The notes: a model not told the origin generated them from the sequence alone. DNA of 64,000 nucleotides from Thecamonas trahens ATCC 50062 (GCF_000142905.1 NW_013657654.1:185087-249086); one strand, 5' to 3'. Shown: positions 53,501 through 62,734, counted from the first letter of the stretch. Translations and numbers: made by a program.

Positions 53501-54946
53501 GACTGAGCTTGGCGTCTCTGTCCTTGCGTGGGGCCTGGGCTGGGTCACGCTCGCGGTCCACCGGCCGCATCAGCTTGTTTCGCTCGAGCAGCGGCTGACG
53601 GAGCTTCTTATTCCGCCGGGCACTGGTGTGGCCATGGTGGCCGCGCGGGGTGATGTTGAGATTGTCGAGTCACCAACGTACGACTCGCGCGAGCTCGCCG
53701 GACCAGTCATGATCGAGCTCAAGCAGGCGTGGACCGAGCTGTTTGGCATCGAGAACGATGCATTCCTTGGCGACAACGAGATCGGTGGAACGAGCGGACT
53801 TGGCGTTAGCACGACTCCCAAGCCGTCGTGCCCGCCCAAGGCGAGCATGTGGGAGAAGACAGTGCCGAGCGGCTTGTTTGTTACCTCGCGCTCGGTCGTG
53901 ACTGAGCTTCAGGTCGGTGGAAAGTGCCACGCACAGCCGCTTCCGTGGAAGCTCGGCGGCGGGGCTATCGAGGTTTTCCAGGTCGTGCCTATCGGCGCAC
54001 CGACGGTCGTCGACGTGCTCGCGCGTGCAGCCGGAAGCCCCGTTGCCGGAGTCGCCACTAGCGAGATGAGCGCCAGTGGCCCAGATATCGAACAGGCCGA
54101 TGACTGGCTCTTCTCGCGAGAAGACGTGGTGGCGCTCGTGAAACAGAGCGGGCGGAGCTGGATGGGCTCGTTTGCTACAGCCCACGAGGCAGACACAACC
54201 TCGTCGAAGCAGCTGGTCGTCAAGACGCTGCTTCGGCAGGAGCTGAACGCGATGGACGTGGTCCAGCTGGCGGAGCTGGCGGTGCGGGCGATGCAAGCGA
54301 CGTGCGAGGGGTCGTCGGCCCCGTTGGCGTCTGCCTCGACAAGCCAGTTCTCTCGGTCCTTGTCCCGCGCTACGACGCGGGTACGCTCCTCGACGCCATG
54401 TCAGGCTCGTCCCCGCTGGTCCTCAACGCCGCCGCCATGCGTGTGGTCATGGGAGACCTGACTGCAGCGCTCGCGCGGCTGCACGTGGCAACGCAGCAGG
54501 CGCACGGCTCGCTCCGACCGGGCAACGTCGTGCTCGAGGCTGCCGGGACGACCATCACCGCCGCTCGCATCATTGACTTTGGCATGGATGGCATCAAGGC
54601 CAACATGGGCACCATGACCATGGTTCCTTCGGTCGCATACATGTCGCCCGAGTCGCTCCGCGGCGACGTCAACAACGTTGCCGGTGACGTCTTTGTCATC
54701 GGCACGCTCCTCTATGAGCTCATCTCTGGTTCGGCCGCTTTTTCGGGCTCTAACGCCCTCGAGGTTGGTTACCGCATCTCGTCCGGCTTCCGCCCGCCCG
54801 TCAACGCCACCGCCGTCCCCTCGGACCGCGTTCGCGGCATCATTTCCTCATGCTGGGTTGACGACGCTGCCTCACGCCCTTCCATGTCTGAGCTGGTCAC
54901 CTCAATCGCAGCCTGCTCTAACGTCGACTTTATTTCCAAGAAGTGA
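50595..54946 (+). CDS. Receptor kinase with bacterial-type solute-binding ectodomain, kinase, cyclase-like region and pseudokinase (frame-corrected)
   Basis: Signal peptide MRWSSTTICLALVLGWLTLS. Residues about 30-430 match family-1 extracellular solute-binding proteins: KPYAIPAMATGNICVYRGHI, FDKYNLSPPKTWAELLEVC, WCGFDSIAAGAVP and a late ALKFVDYMANTTNQA. Residues about 455-535 match the Fn3-associated/CHB_HEX_C fold (VIYYTIDGSAPS, STIYAGPVRLSSSGTITLRA). One TM span sits at about 547-570 (LGLLLAILLPVLACVLLSTI). Kinase 1 has GAGSYGTVYAGK, VAVKRT, HGDFKSLNVLF, CDFGMSS and FWSAPEVL, of TKL type, and looks active. Residues about 930-1065 weakly resemble a class-III nucleotide cyclase. Kinase 2 has HGSLRPGNVVLE, losing the catalytic Asp, but keeps DFG. 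One base is missing at G4 54308-54311; the repaired protein has about 1450 residues. Ligand, perhaps a sugar, is inferred. Confidence 0.85.
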
Positions 54947-55277
54947 TGATGACCAAGACTGTGACATTCCATTCCGTTGTGTGGCACACCGAGTGTGCGA
55001 CACAGTGCCTGTGACAGGCTTGCGACACGGTGCCGTTGTCGCTTGACAGCGGCAGTCCGGCAGAGCAGCCGAGTGGGGCCACTGGCCACAACCGCGATTT
55101 TTATTTTTCCTCCATTAAACCGCACAAGCATTCATACAACTTGTACACACTGGCAGTGTATTCACTAGCAGAGGAGGGTGTTCATACAGGAAGGAATCGG
55201 CTTTGGAGGAGGCGGCTCGCATCGGCGCGCGTCAAGTCGGCAGCAAGCTGGCCCCGAGTCTGGCGGACGCACCGGGC
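54947..55277. other. Gene-free sequence 3' of receptor kinase
   Basis: No gene is supported. It contains GTGTGGCACACCGAGTGTGCGACACAG-like CACA/TGTG alternation (54980-55040) and an A/T-rich patch TTTTTATTTTTCC (55098-55110) that could include the kinase polyadenylation region. GC content falls from here to about 55550. Confidence 0.45.
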
Positions 55278-55368
55278 GCGTGCGGATGTGCGGGCCTGCA
55301 TCTGATGGCAGTGACCGTCACCGTGACGGTCACTGCGATCAGAGCCAGGCCCGCACATCCGCAAACGC
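55278..55368. repeat. Long near-perfect inverted repeat (about 44-bp arms, 1-bp centre)
   Basis: The central 29 bases are a perfect palindrome: GCAGTGACCGTCAC, one C, then GTGACGGTCACTGC. The pairing extends outward through CTGAT/ATCAG and through GCGGATGTGCGGGCCTG on the left against CAGGCCCGCACATCCGC on the right. Only a few mismatches and one small bulge interrupt about 44 bp per arm. It can form a stable hairpin or cruciform. It may be a foldback element, a processed hairpin RNA or a terminator-like structure; none can be chosen from sequence alone. Confidence 0.85.
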
Positions 55369-56185
55369 TCATAAACAGCAAAAATCAAACCAAAACGGCT
55401 AAAAAATATCATTTTGATATATGTTTTGTAGTTACAGCTGTTGTATTTTAAAATTTTACGTGTAGTCTATATAAGTATATATTTATTTGTCGAGATAATA
55501 TATGCTTATAGTTGGTATTGCAATACAGAAGCAGCCCCCCCCCCCCCCCGCCATCGTCTTGTGATCACCTTTAGCGCCCTCGATACAGTTGCTTCACCCC
55601 TGTTTTGCATGTCAACGGGTGGCTTGCTATGTTCCCCGACTATTACAATGACAGATGTGCTCGTGGCTGCTCCAACTCTTGAGATATCGCCGAATAACGT
55701 GTTTCGCGGCGCTGGTCTCGACCGAGCCAAGCGCCATATTGTCGCCTGCCATCTCATATCGTCATGCTCGCTTTGGGCAAACGCCAGATCTTGGTCCACA
55801 ATCTCTTTCCTCCAAGCAAACACAGTTTGGCAGCGTTAGCTGGTTAGCGCCGTAAGCAACAAGGCGTACACCATCGCTTCGCATGTTCCCGATCTTGATA
55901 CCACTTCCACCGCCGTTTCCCGGCGCAGCAAACCATGCATGTCTCGTCTACGTGATGCTGCTCTACTGCAATGTAATCTTGCCGCACCGCAGTCTGGCTG
56001 AGGCGGAGCGGCAGGACAGATCCGGTCAGGATCTGGCGCAAATCCAAGAAAGACGAAAGTTAAACGCGCCAGGTCAGCAGCCGTCAGTCCGCATCGATCG
56101 GCTCGGCAACAACCCCGCTTGCCTGGTCCCGACCCCGGCCCTGCGCAGCATCCTCGCACACTCCACATCACCGACGCCAACCACA
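55369..56185. other. AT-rich island and intergenic sequence before kinesin
   Basis: Positions 55375-55530 are strikingly A/T-rich for this window (ATATCATTTTGATATATG, TATATAAGTATATATTTAT) and contain an imperfect inverted repeat CTATAAG...CTTATAG. A C11 run follows near 55537. 55560-55880 is ordinary-composition sequence with a 105-codon open frame on the minus strand (55506-55823) that I cannot assign and do not call as a gene. The last 200 bp before the kinesin ATG are C-rich on the sense strand. Confidence 0.5.
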
Positions 56186-59100
56186 ATGGGTACGCTCCTG
56201 TTGCTGAAAGCCTTCCCTTCATGTACCGCGCCCCCCCGCTCCTTCCACGCCCTTCCCTACATCCCCTACCGCCCGCTGCGGCCGAACTCACGACCTGCCC
56301 CCGCGCCCGTCATTTTGCGCGCCAAAACGCCGAACCTTCCGACCGCAGACGACAACATCCGTGTGTGCGTCAGAGTCCGTCCGCCGGTGGATCGCGAGCT
56401 CAAGGGCGGGTATCGCAAGTGCGTGAGCGTTGACCCGTCGAGTAACTCGCTGGTGCTCGAGCGGCCAGACCGCAAGTCATTCACTTTTGACTACGTGGCC
56501 GACGAGGAGACGACGCAGGATGCAGTGTTCATGCGGCTGGGCAAGGACATCTGCGAGTCGTGCCTCGAGGGCTACAACGGAACCATCTTTGCGTACGGCC
56601 AGACTGGCTCCGGAAAGACGTACACCATGCAGGGTCCGTCAGCAACCGAGGTGGCCACTGCCCCGCCGTCGGCCCGCGGCCTCATCCCGCGCATGTTTGA
56701 GCACATCTTTGCCCTCATCGCCCGCGAGGAGAAGCGGACCGGCGGAGCCCGCGAGTTCCTCTGCAAGGCCTCGTACCTCGAGATCTACAATGAGCGCATC
56801 TTTGACCTTCTCGACTCGGCGCCAGCCTCGGCCGGCCTCAACCTTCGCGAGGACATCAAGAAGGGTCCGTTCGTCGAGTCGCTCATGGAGCGGGTCATCG
56901 CTTCGCCAGCCGATGCGCTCGAGGTCCTCGACGAAGGCGCTCTCAACCGAACGGTGGGTGCGACCGAGATGAACCGCGAGTCGTCGCGCTCGCACTCGGT
57001 CTTCACCCTTGTCATCCAGTCGAAGGAGTCGGTCGACGGTGTGCTCCAGATCCGCAAGTCACAGCTCAACCTTGTTGACCTCGCCGGTTCGGAGCGCCAG
57101 AAGCTGACCAACGCCGCCGACGCCCGTCTCAAGGAAGCTTCCAACATCAACAAGTCGCTCTCGGCGCTCGGCAACGTCATCATGGCGCTCGTCGACATCC
57201 AGAAGGGCAAGACGCGCCACATCGCGTACCGTGACTCCAAGCTCACCTTCCTCCTCAAGGACTCGCTCGGCGGCAACACCAAGACCGCCATTATTGCCAA
57301 TGTCTCGCCTGCTGACAGCTCATTTGGCGAGACGCTCTCGACCCTCAAGTTTGCGCAGCGTGCCAAGATGATCACGAACAAGGTTGTCATCAACGAGGAC
57401 ATGGACGGCAACGTCGCCGCCCTCCAGGACCAGATCCGCTCGCTCAAGACCCAGCTTGAGGCGTACAAGTCTGGCTCGGGTGCGGGGCTGCTTGCACTCG
57501 GCTCTGTCGACGAGCTCGACCTCAACGCTCCGCAGGATGCCACCGCCGAGCAGCAGCTCATGCACCTGCAGCTTGTTGTTGCCCAGCACATCCAGGACAA
57601 GCGCAAGCTCATGGACGACGCCAAGCGGTTCAAGCAGCGCCTCAATGCTCTCAATCTGCTCATTTCCAAGCAGTCGCTCACCATCCAGGCTACCAAGCTC
57701 ATTGTCAAGCTCCGCGACGACGCAATCTCACGTGCCGGCGCTGCAGATGCATCTCAGTGCTCGGACGATGAGCGCATTCATGCTCTCGCCGCAGAGCTCG
57801 ACGCTGTCCGCAAGCTCGTCGACCACAACCCCAAGCTCACTCAGATTGCCATCGAGAACCTCGACCTCCGCGACCTGCTCACCGAGTACCAGGACAAGTG
57901 GGGCGACGACTATGCCGCCAACCAGACAAACCTGGTCAAGCTCCACCAGTACATCCAGGGCCTCGACTTTCAGATGGAGCGCCTCATCCTTGAGAAGGAG
58001 GCGCTGACCAAGAAGATTTCCGACCTCGAGGACACCGTCCGCGCCGCTCCCGGTGCCTCGCCGTCGCGCCGTGCCGCTCCTGGCTCGCCGTTTGTCGATC
58101 CGACTGCCGTCGCCTCGCCCAAGCCCTCCGCCAACCTCGCCCTCGAGCAGTGGAAGCTCTCTATGGCCTTTGAGGACCAGATCTCCGAGCTCAAGGCCCA
58201 GCTCGCAAACGCCACCAATGCCGCCGAGGAGGGCAAGGCCTCGGCTGCCGAGCGCATCTCCGAGCTTGAGGCTGCGCTTGCCGCCGAAAAGGCGACCGTG
58301 GCTGAGATGGAGACCTCGCTTGCGTCGGCTGCTACCGCCCACAAGCTTCAGCTCCAGTCTCTTCAGGCCCAGCTGGCCGAGTCGCCCGACGCCGACTCGC
58401 TCAACGATCTTCTCTCCGCCAACGCCGAGCTCGAGGCTAAGGTTGCTGCTCTTGAGGCCACGAACCGCGAGCTGACCAAGGCCCATGCCATTGCTTCGTC
58501 CAAAAACCAGCGGCTCTCGCTCTCGCTCAACCGCAAGCTCTCGGTCGACGGCGAGGAGGCGGCCGTTCTTAAGAACAAGGTTGCCGAGCTCGAGTCCAAG
58601 CTCTCGGCCGCCTCGCAGCGCGAGCTTGAGGCTACGACCTCGGCCGAGCTCTACGCCGAACGCATTCAGAGCCTGCAGGCCGAACTTGAGGCTGCTGCCG
58701 CCTCGGCCACCGCCCTCAAGGACGCCGAAGCTACCGCCCAGGCTGCCGCGCTCTCGGCCGAGTCGGCCCGTGCTACCGCTGAGCGGCAGCTCGAGTCTGT
58801 CAACTCGGCCCTCGCCGAGGCCAGCGACAAGCTGGAGACTGCCGAGGAGGAGCTCGAGTTTGTGCAGGACATGCAGCATGCTGCCCAGGCTGCGGTCACC
58901 AAGGGCGAGGCCCGCATTGCAGAGCTCACCGCCGAAGCCGCCACCGCTACCAAGGCTCTTGCCGCCGCCAATGCCTCCATTGACGAGCTCCGCTCGCAGC
59001 TCGCTGCCAAGGACTCGGACGCCGGTGCCGCCATCAAGGCCCAGCTCGACGAGGTTGTTGCCCAGCGCGATGCCGAGGCCAAGGCTGCCGCCGCTCTTCG

Positions 59101-61225
59101 CGTTCAGGTGGAGAACTACTGCGTTGAGCTGGAGCACAAGGAGGCTGCGTACGAGTCTCTCTTCACCGAGCACGAGGCCTCGCTGAACCAGGTTGAGCTC
59201 CTCCGAACCAACGTGAGCGAGCTCCGCGCAAGCGCTGCAGCGTCGACCTCGCAGATTTCCGAGCTCAAGGCCCATGCTGAGGAGACTCGTCTTACTCTTG
59301 ACATGTTCCAGGATGCCAACGCCAAGCTCGAGGCTACCGTCGACGAGCTTACTGCTGCCTCGACCGCCGCCGCCGCCGCCGCCGCCGCCACCGAGGCCCA
59401 GCACGAGGCCACCGTCGACGAGCTCATGGAAGAGATCAAGAGCCTCTCGGCGTCTCTCAAGGCCGAGAAGTCTGCCGCCGCCGAAGCCGCGTCGTCGGCC
59501 ATGGCACTCCAGGCCGCGCTCCAAGAAACTGCCGAGCAGTACCGCGATCAGGCCGAGTCAGCCGCCGACGCCGTTGCCACGCTCGAGGCTTCGCTCGAGG
59601 CTGCTCTTGCTCGCGAGACTGCCGTCCTCGAGACTGTTGCCGAGCTCGAGGACAAGCTCACAACCGCCGAGTCTACTGCTTCCGACGCCGCCGCTGCCAC
59701 CCAGGCTGCGCTCAAGCGTGCGCTCGAAGCTGAGGAGCGGCTGGCCAACACGGTCGCCTCCCTCGAGACTGGCGAAGAGGCTGCGGCCATGGCCTCCGAG
59801 GAGCTGGCTGCTGCGCGCTCGTCGCACGCAGCCGCCATCGACCTGCTCAACGCCCAGCTCACCTCACAGTCGTCGCTCAACGAGGCGCTCACCGCCGAGC
59901 TGCACGAGGCCCGCGGCGAGCTCGCCACCACCTCCGCTGAGCTCGAGTCTGTCAAGGCTACTACCGCCAACCTGGCCAACATCCGCGACGAGTACTGCGA
60001 GCTGCAGCAGCAGTTTGAGTCGACACGGGTAGCCAAGAACGAGACCATTGCCTCGCTGGAGGCCAAGCTTGCAGAGCTTGCAGAGCTTCCCGAGCTCGTG
60101 GAGGATCTTCGCGACGACGTGGCCGACGCTGAAGCTGCGCGCAACGCACTTGAAGATGCGCTTGCCATTGCGCAGGACGAGTCGGACGCCGCGCTGACGC
60201 TGGCAGAAGAGCGGGTGGCCAAGCTCACGCAACAGCTCACGACGGCGCGCGAGGACGTTGCCCGCGCTGAAGTCCAGGCCGCGCGCGACGCTTCGCTAAT
60301 CAAGGATCTCAAGAAAAACCTCAAGAAGGCCATTGCCGACGGCGAGCGCCTCTTTGCTGATCTCCGTCGCCTCAAGGATCTCGAGGAGGACTCGTTCCGC
60401 GAGGCCATCGAGTACAAGGCCCAGATCGAGCACCTGTCCGAGGAGAAGATCCGCATGTCCAAGGAGATTTCCGAAGCTGCGGGCCAAATCGCCACCCTCA
60501 ACGACGAGGTGACCAAGCTCACTGGCCACCACAACCACAAGCAGAAGATCCAGCACCACGTCAAGATCAAGGAAGAGAACAACGCGCTCAAGCAGCAGCT
60601 CGCGTCGCTCACCGACGAGCTTGACGACCTCAAGCGGGTCACCGCCTCGTACCGTGTCCAGCTTAACTCGTACCGCGCCGAGGAGGGCAAGGAACCGCTC
60701 AATGAGACCTCGTTCAACCTCACCTTTGACCCCGAGCAGCAGCAGATTCACGATGCGCTTGTCGCCAAGAACGCAGAGCTCACCACCCAGCTCAACTCGA
60801 TGCTCACCATGTCGGAGCAAATGCAGGAGCTGGAGCGCCAGATCGAGAACAAGAACTTTGAGATCAGGATGCTGCAGCAGGCGACCGACTTCCAGGTTCT
60901 CAAGGACCAGTCGCTCGCGCTGCTCGAGGACGACGACGCCGCCGAAGACGACGATGCCGCCGACAAGCCGAGCGCTGCCGGGGGCGACGCCTCGCTCCTC
61001 GCCTCGCCCATCCTCTCAGCTTCTGGTGTCCATCCGGTCGCTGACGAGAACGCCTCGCCAGCCTCGCCGGCCTTTGCCTCGTTTGCCGCAAAGTCGGCGG
61101 CGCTCAACAACTCGCGCCGGCTCTCGGGCCTCTCGGCCATCGACGACATGTCGTTCATCTCCAACGCGTCGTCGGTCGACAATACCTCGATCACGACTGA
61201 GGATGTGCTTTCGTTTGAGGAGTAG
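56186..61225 (+). CDS. Kinesin motor protein with long coiled coil (N-terminal motor, kinesin-7/CENP-E-like)
   Basis: Exon 1 is four bases, ATGG (56186-56189), followed by donor GTACGC. The acceptor CCGCAG ends at 56348 and exon 2 starts 56349. The join gives MDDNIRVCVRVRPPVDREL, the canonical start of an N-terminal kinesin motor, and about 1626 residues in all. Motor landmarks: GQTGSGKTYTMQGP (P-loop), NRESSRSHSVFTL (switch I), LNLVDLAGSERQKL (switch II), NKSLSALGNVIMAL and YRDSKLTFLLKDSLGGNTKT. A neck (RAKMITNKVVINED) leads into roughly 1150 residues of Ala/Glu-rich coiled coil. The tail is acidic, with DDDAAEDDDAAD and SFISNASSVDN. Plus-end motility and a mitotic or ciliary transport role follow from the family; the subfamily assignment is tentative. 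Starting instead by reading through the intron would add a non-motor Pro-rich leader. Confidence 0.92.
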   Translation: MGTLLLLKAFPSCTAPPRSFHALPYIPYRPLRPNSRPAPAPVILRAKTPNLPTADDNIRVCVRVRPPVDRELKGGYRKCVSVDPSSNSLVLERPDRKSFTFDYVADEETTQDAVFMRLGKDICESCLEGYNGTIFAYGQTGSGKTYTMQGPSATEVATAPPSARGLIPRMFEHIFALIAREEKRTGGAREFLCKASYLEIYNERIFDLLDSAPASAGLNLREDIKKGPFVESLMERVIASPADALEVLDEGALNRTVGATEMNRESSRSHSVFTLVIQSKESVDGVLQIRKSQLNLVDLAGSERQKLTNAADARLKEASNINKSLSALGNVIMALVDIQKGKTRHIAYRDSKLTFLLKDSLGGNTKTAIIANVSPADSSFGETLSTLKFAQRAKMITNKVVINEDMDGNVAALQDQIRSLKTQLEAYKSGSGAGLLALGSVDELDLNAPQDATAEQQLMHLQLVVAQHIQDKRKLMDDAKRFKQRLNALNLLISKQSLTIQATKLIVKLRDDAISRAGAADASQCSDDERIHALAAELDAVRKLVDHNPKLTQIAIENLDLRDLLTEYQDKWGDDYAANQTNLVKLHQYIQGLDFQMERLILEKEALTKKISDLEDTVRAAPGASPSRRAAPGSPFVDPTAVASPKPSANLALEQWKLSMAFEDQISELKAQLANATNAAEEGKASAAERISELEAALAAEKATVAEMETSLASAATAHKLQLQSLQAQLAESPDADSLNDLLSANAELEAKVAALEATNRELTKAHAIASSKNQRLSLSLNRKLSVDGEEAAVLKNKVAELESKLSAASQRELEATTSAELYAERIQSLQAELEAAAASATALKDAEATAQAAALSAESARATAERQLESVNSALAEASDKLETAEEELEFVQDMQHAAQAAVTKGEARIAELTAEAATATKALAAANASIDELRSQLAAKDSDAGAAIKAQLDEVVAQRDAEAKAAAALRVQVENYCVELEHKEAAYESLFTEHEASLNQVELLRTNVSELRASAAASTSQISELKAHAEETRLTLDMFQDANAKLEATVDELTAASTAAAAAAAATEAQHEATVDELMEEIKSLSASLKAEKSAAAEAASSAMALQAALQETAEQYRDQAESAADAVATLEASLEAALARETAVLETVAELEDKLTTAESTASDAAAATQAALKRALEAEERLANTVASLETGEEAAAMASEELAAARSSHAAAIDLLNAQLTSQSSLNEALTAELHEARGELATTSAELESVKATTANLANIRDEYCELQQQFESTRVAKNETIASLEAKLAELAELPELVEDLRDDVADAEAARNALEDALAIAQDESDAALTLAEERVAKLTQQLTTAREDVARAEVQAARDASLIKDLKKNLKKAIADGERLFADLRRLKDLEEDSFREAIEYKAQIEHLSEEKIRMSKEISEAAGQIATLNDEVTKLTGHHNHKQKIQHHVKIKEENNALKQQLASLTDELDDLKRVTASYRVQLNSYRAEEGKEPLNETSFNLTFDPEQQQIHDALVAKNAELTTQLNSMLTMSEQMQELERQIENKNFEIRMLQQATDFQVLKDQSLALLEDDDAAEDDDAADKPSAAGGDASLLASPILSASGVHPVADENASPASPAFASFAAKSAALNNSRRLSGLSAIDDMSFISNASSVDNTSITTEDVLSFEE

Positions 61226-61307
61226 GCGTTTGAGAGTAAAGACTCCGTGTAACCTGGCACACACAAAGCTCGGGCTATTTACTCGTTGTTTTCTTGCCAG
61301 TGCTAAC

Positions 61308-62630
61308 TTACGCCTTGGTCGACGGAGCAAAGACACCGAGGTCGTACTTGTCGCCGTGCTTGGCAAGATGGACGCGGAGCTCGGCCTCCTGCGCGACGAG
61401 GTCGGGAGTGAGCTCGTCGTAGACGTCGGTGAAGACCTCGTCGAGCGAGGGCTTCTTGTCGGCGAGAGCCTTGCGCATGGCGGTCATGAGGTCTGCAAAG
61501 AGCGAGTCCTGCAGTTCCTTGTCCTCGTCGTCGGACCACCAGCCGCGCTCGACAATGTACGAGCGGAGGCGCGGGATGGGCGCAACCTGGGCCCACTTGT
61601 CGCGCTCGCCGTCGGGCCGGTAGCGCGACGAGTCGTCGGACGACGAGTGGTCGCCGATGCGGAACGACATGGCCTCGATGAGGACTGGGCGCGACTCCTC
61701 AATGGCAAGGGTGCGGGCGCGGGCAACAGCCTCGTAGACGGCAAACACGTCGTTGCCGTCGACCCGGATGGTGGGGATGCCGTAGCCCGGGCCGCGCGAC
61801 GCGATACCGTCGCCGCGGTACTGCTCCTTGGTCGGGGTGGAGATGGCGTACCCGTTGTTGCGGCAGAAGAAAAGGGCGGGGCACTCGAGGGTGGCGGCAA
61901 AGTTGAGCGCGGCGTGGAAGTCGCCCTCAGACGCGGCGCCGTCGCCAAAGTACGTCATGGCCACAGCGTCCTTGCCGGAGCGCTTGAGCGCGTAGGCGGC
62001 GCCGGCGGCCTGCGGAATCTGGGTGGCGAGCGGCGAGGAGATGGTCTGGAAGTTGAGCGCCTTGGAGCCGTAGTGGACCGGCATCTGGCGGCCCTTGCCG
62101 CCGTCAGCCTGGGTGGAGAAGCACTGCGCCATAGTCTCGTCGAGCGAGAAACCGCGCCAGAGAAGGACGCCCGACTCGCGGTACTGAGCGTAGACGACGT
62201 CGTCGCCGGTGAGGGCGGCGGCCGAGCCGACGTGGGTCGCTTCCTCGCCATACGAGGTCATGATGAACGAGACCGCACCCTGGCGCTGCTTCTTGGCCAT
62301 GAACGTGTCCATGATCTGCGTCGTGTTCATCACCTTGTACATCTTGAGCAGCAGCTCCTTGTCCTCGGCAATGGCCGGCCGCTGGTCGTCGGCCACCGCA
62401 AACTTGCCGTCGGGGCCCATGAGCTGGAACATGGGGAACGCCGTCTCCGGGTCCACAAACTCAAACTCGGTGGTGAACGACGCCTCCTCCGCGCCGGGGT
62501 AGCCCACCCCGGCCGCGGGGGGCACGCCCGTCGAGAGCGCAGCAGTACGGGCGCCCGCAGCGCCGGGCGCGGCAACAGCCCGCAGCGCAGCACGGGCGAC
62601 AGCGGGTGCGAGGGCAGGGAGTCGGAACAT
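61308..62630 (-). CDS. BCKDHA: Branched-chain 2-oxoacid dehydrogenase E1 subunit alpha, mitochondrial
   Basis: A 440-residue single exon. The first 35 residues (MFRLPALAPAVARAALRAVA) are an Arg/Ala mitochondrial leader. Family blocks follow: YGEEATHVGSAAAL, YRESGVLLWRGFSLDETMAQ, GKGRQMPVHYGSKALNF and the thiamine-diphosphate motif GDGAASEGDFHAALNFAA with its closing NN in CRNNGYAIS. RIGDHSSSDDSSRYRPDGER is the phosphorylation loop, which separates BCKDH from pyruvate dehydrogenase E1-alpha; the Ser targeted by BCKDH kinase in animals is present. It decarboxylates the 2-oxoacids of Leu, Ile and Val with E1-beta and passes acyl groups to E2. The start is next to a C-rich (sense) tract. It is convergent with kinesin, 82 bp apart. 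Confidence 0.95.
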   Translation of the reverse strand: MFRLPALAPAVARAALRAVAAPGAAGARTAALSTGVPPAAGVGYPGAEEASFTTEFEFVDPETAFPMFQLMGPDGKFAVADDQRPAIAEDKELLLKMYKVMNTTQIMDTFMAKKQRQGAVSFIMTSYGEEATHVGSAAALTGDDVVYAQYRESGVLLWRGFSLDETMAQCFSTQADGGKGRQMPVHYGSKALNFQTISSPLATQIPQAAGAAYALKRSGKDAVAMTYFGDGAASEGDFHAALNFAATLECPALFFCRNNGYAISTPTKEQYRGDGIASRGPGYGIPTIRVDGNDVFAVYEAVARARTLAIEESRPVLIEAMSFRIGDHSSSDDSSRYRPDGERDKWAQVAPIPRLRSYIVERGWWSDDEDKELQDSLFADLMTAMRKALADKKPSLDEVFTDVYDELTPDLVAQEAELRVHLAKHGDKYDLGVFAPSTKA

Positions 62631-62734
62631 GTGGGTGTGCTGGAGTGGGGGGGGGGGGAAGGGGTTGTACCATCGTCTATTATTCGGATAAAGCTTGGGC
62701 TCGAGGGCTTGACGGCGGGTCACTGCATGGGGCA

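Noticed and set aside
55506-55823. 105-codon minus-strand open frame in the AT/GC transition before kinesin
   Set aside because: No recognisable motif, no C-rich leader, and it starts near poly-C simple sequence; insufficient to call a gene.
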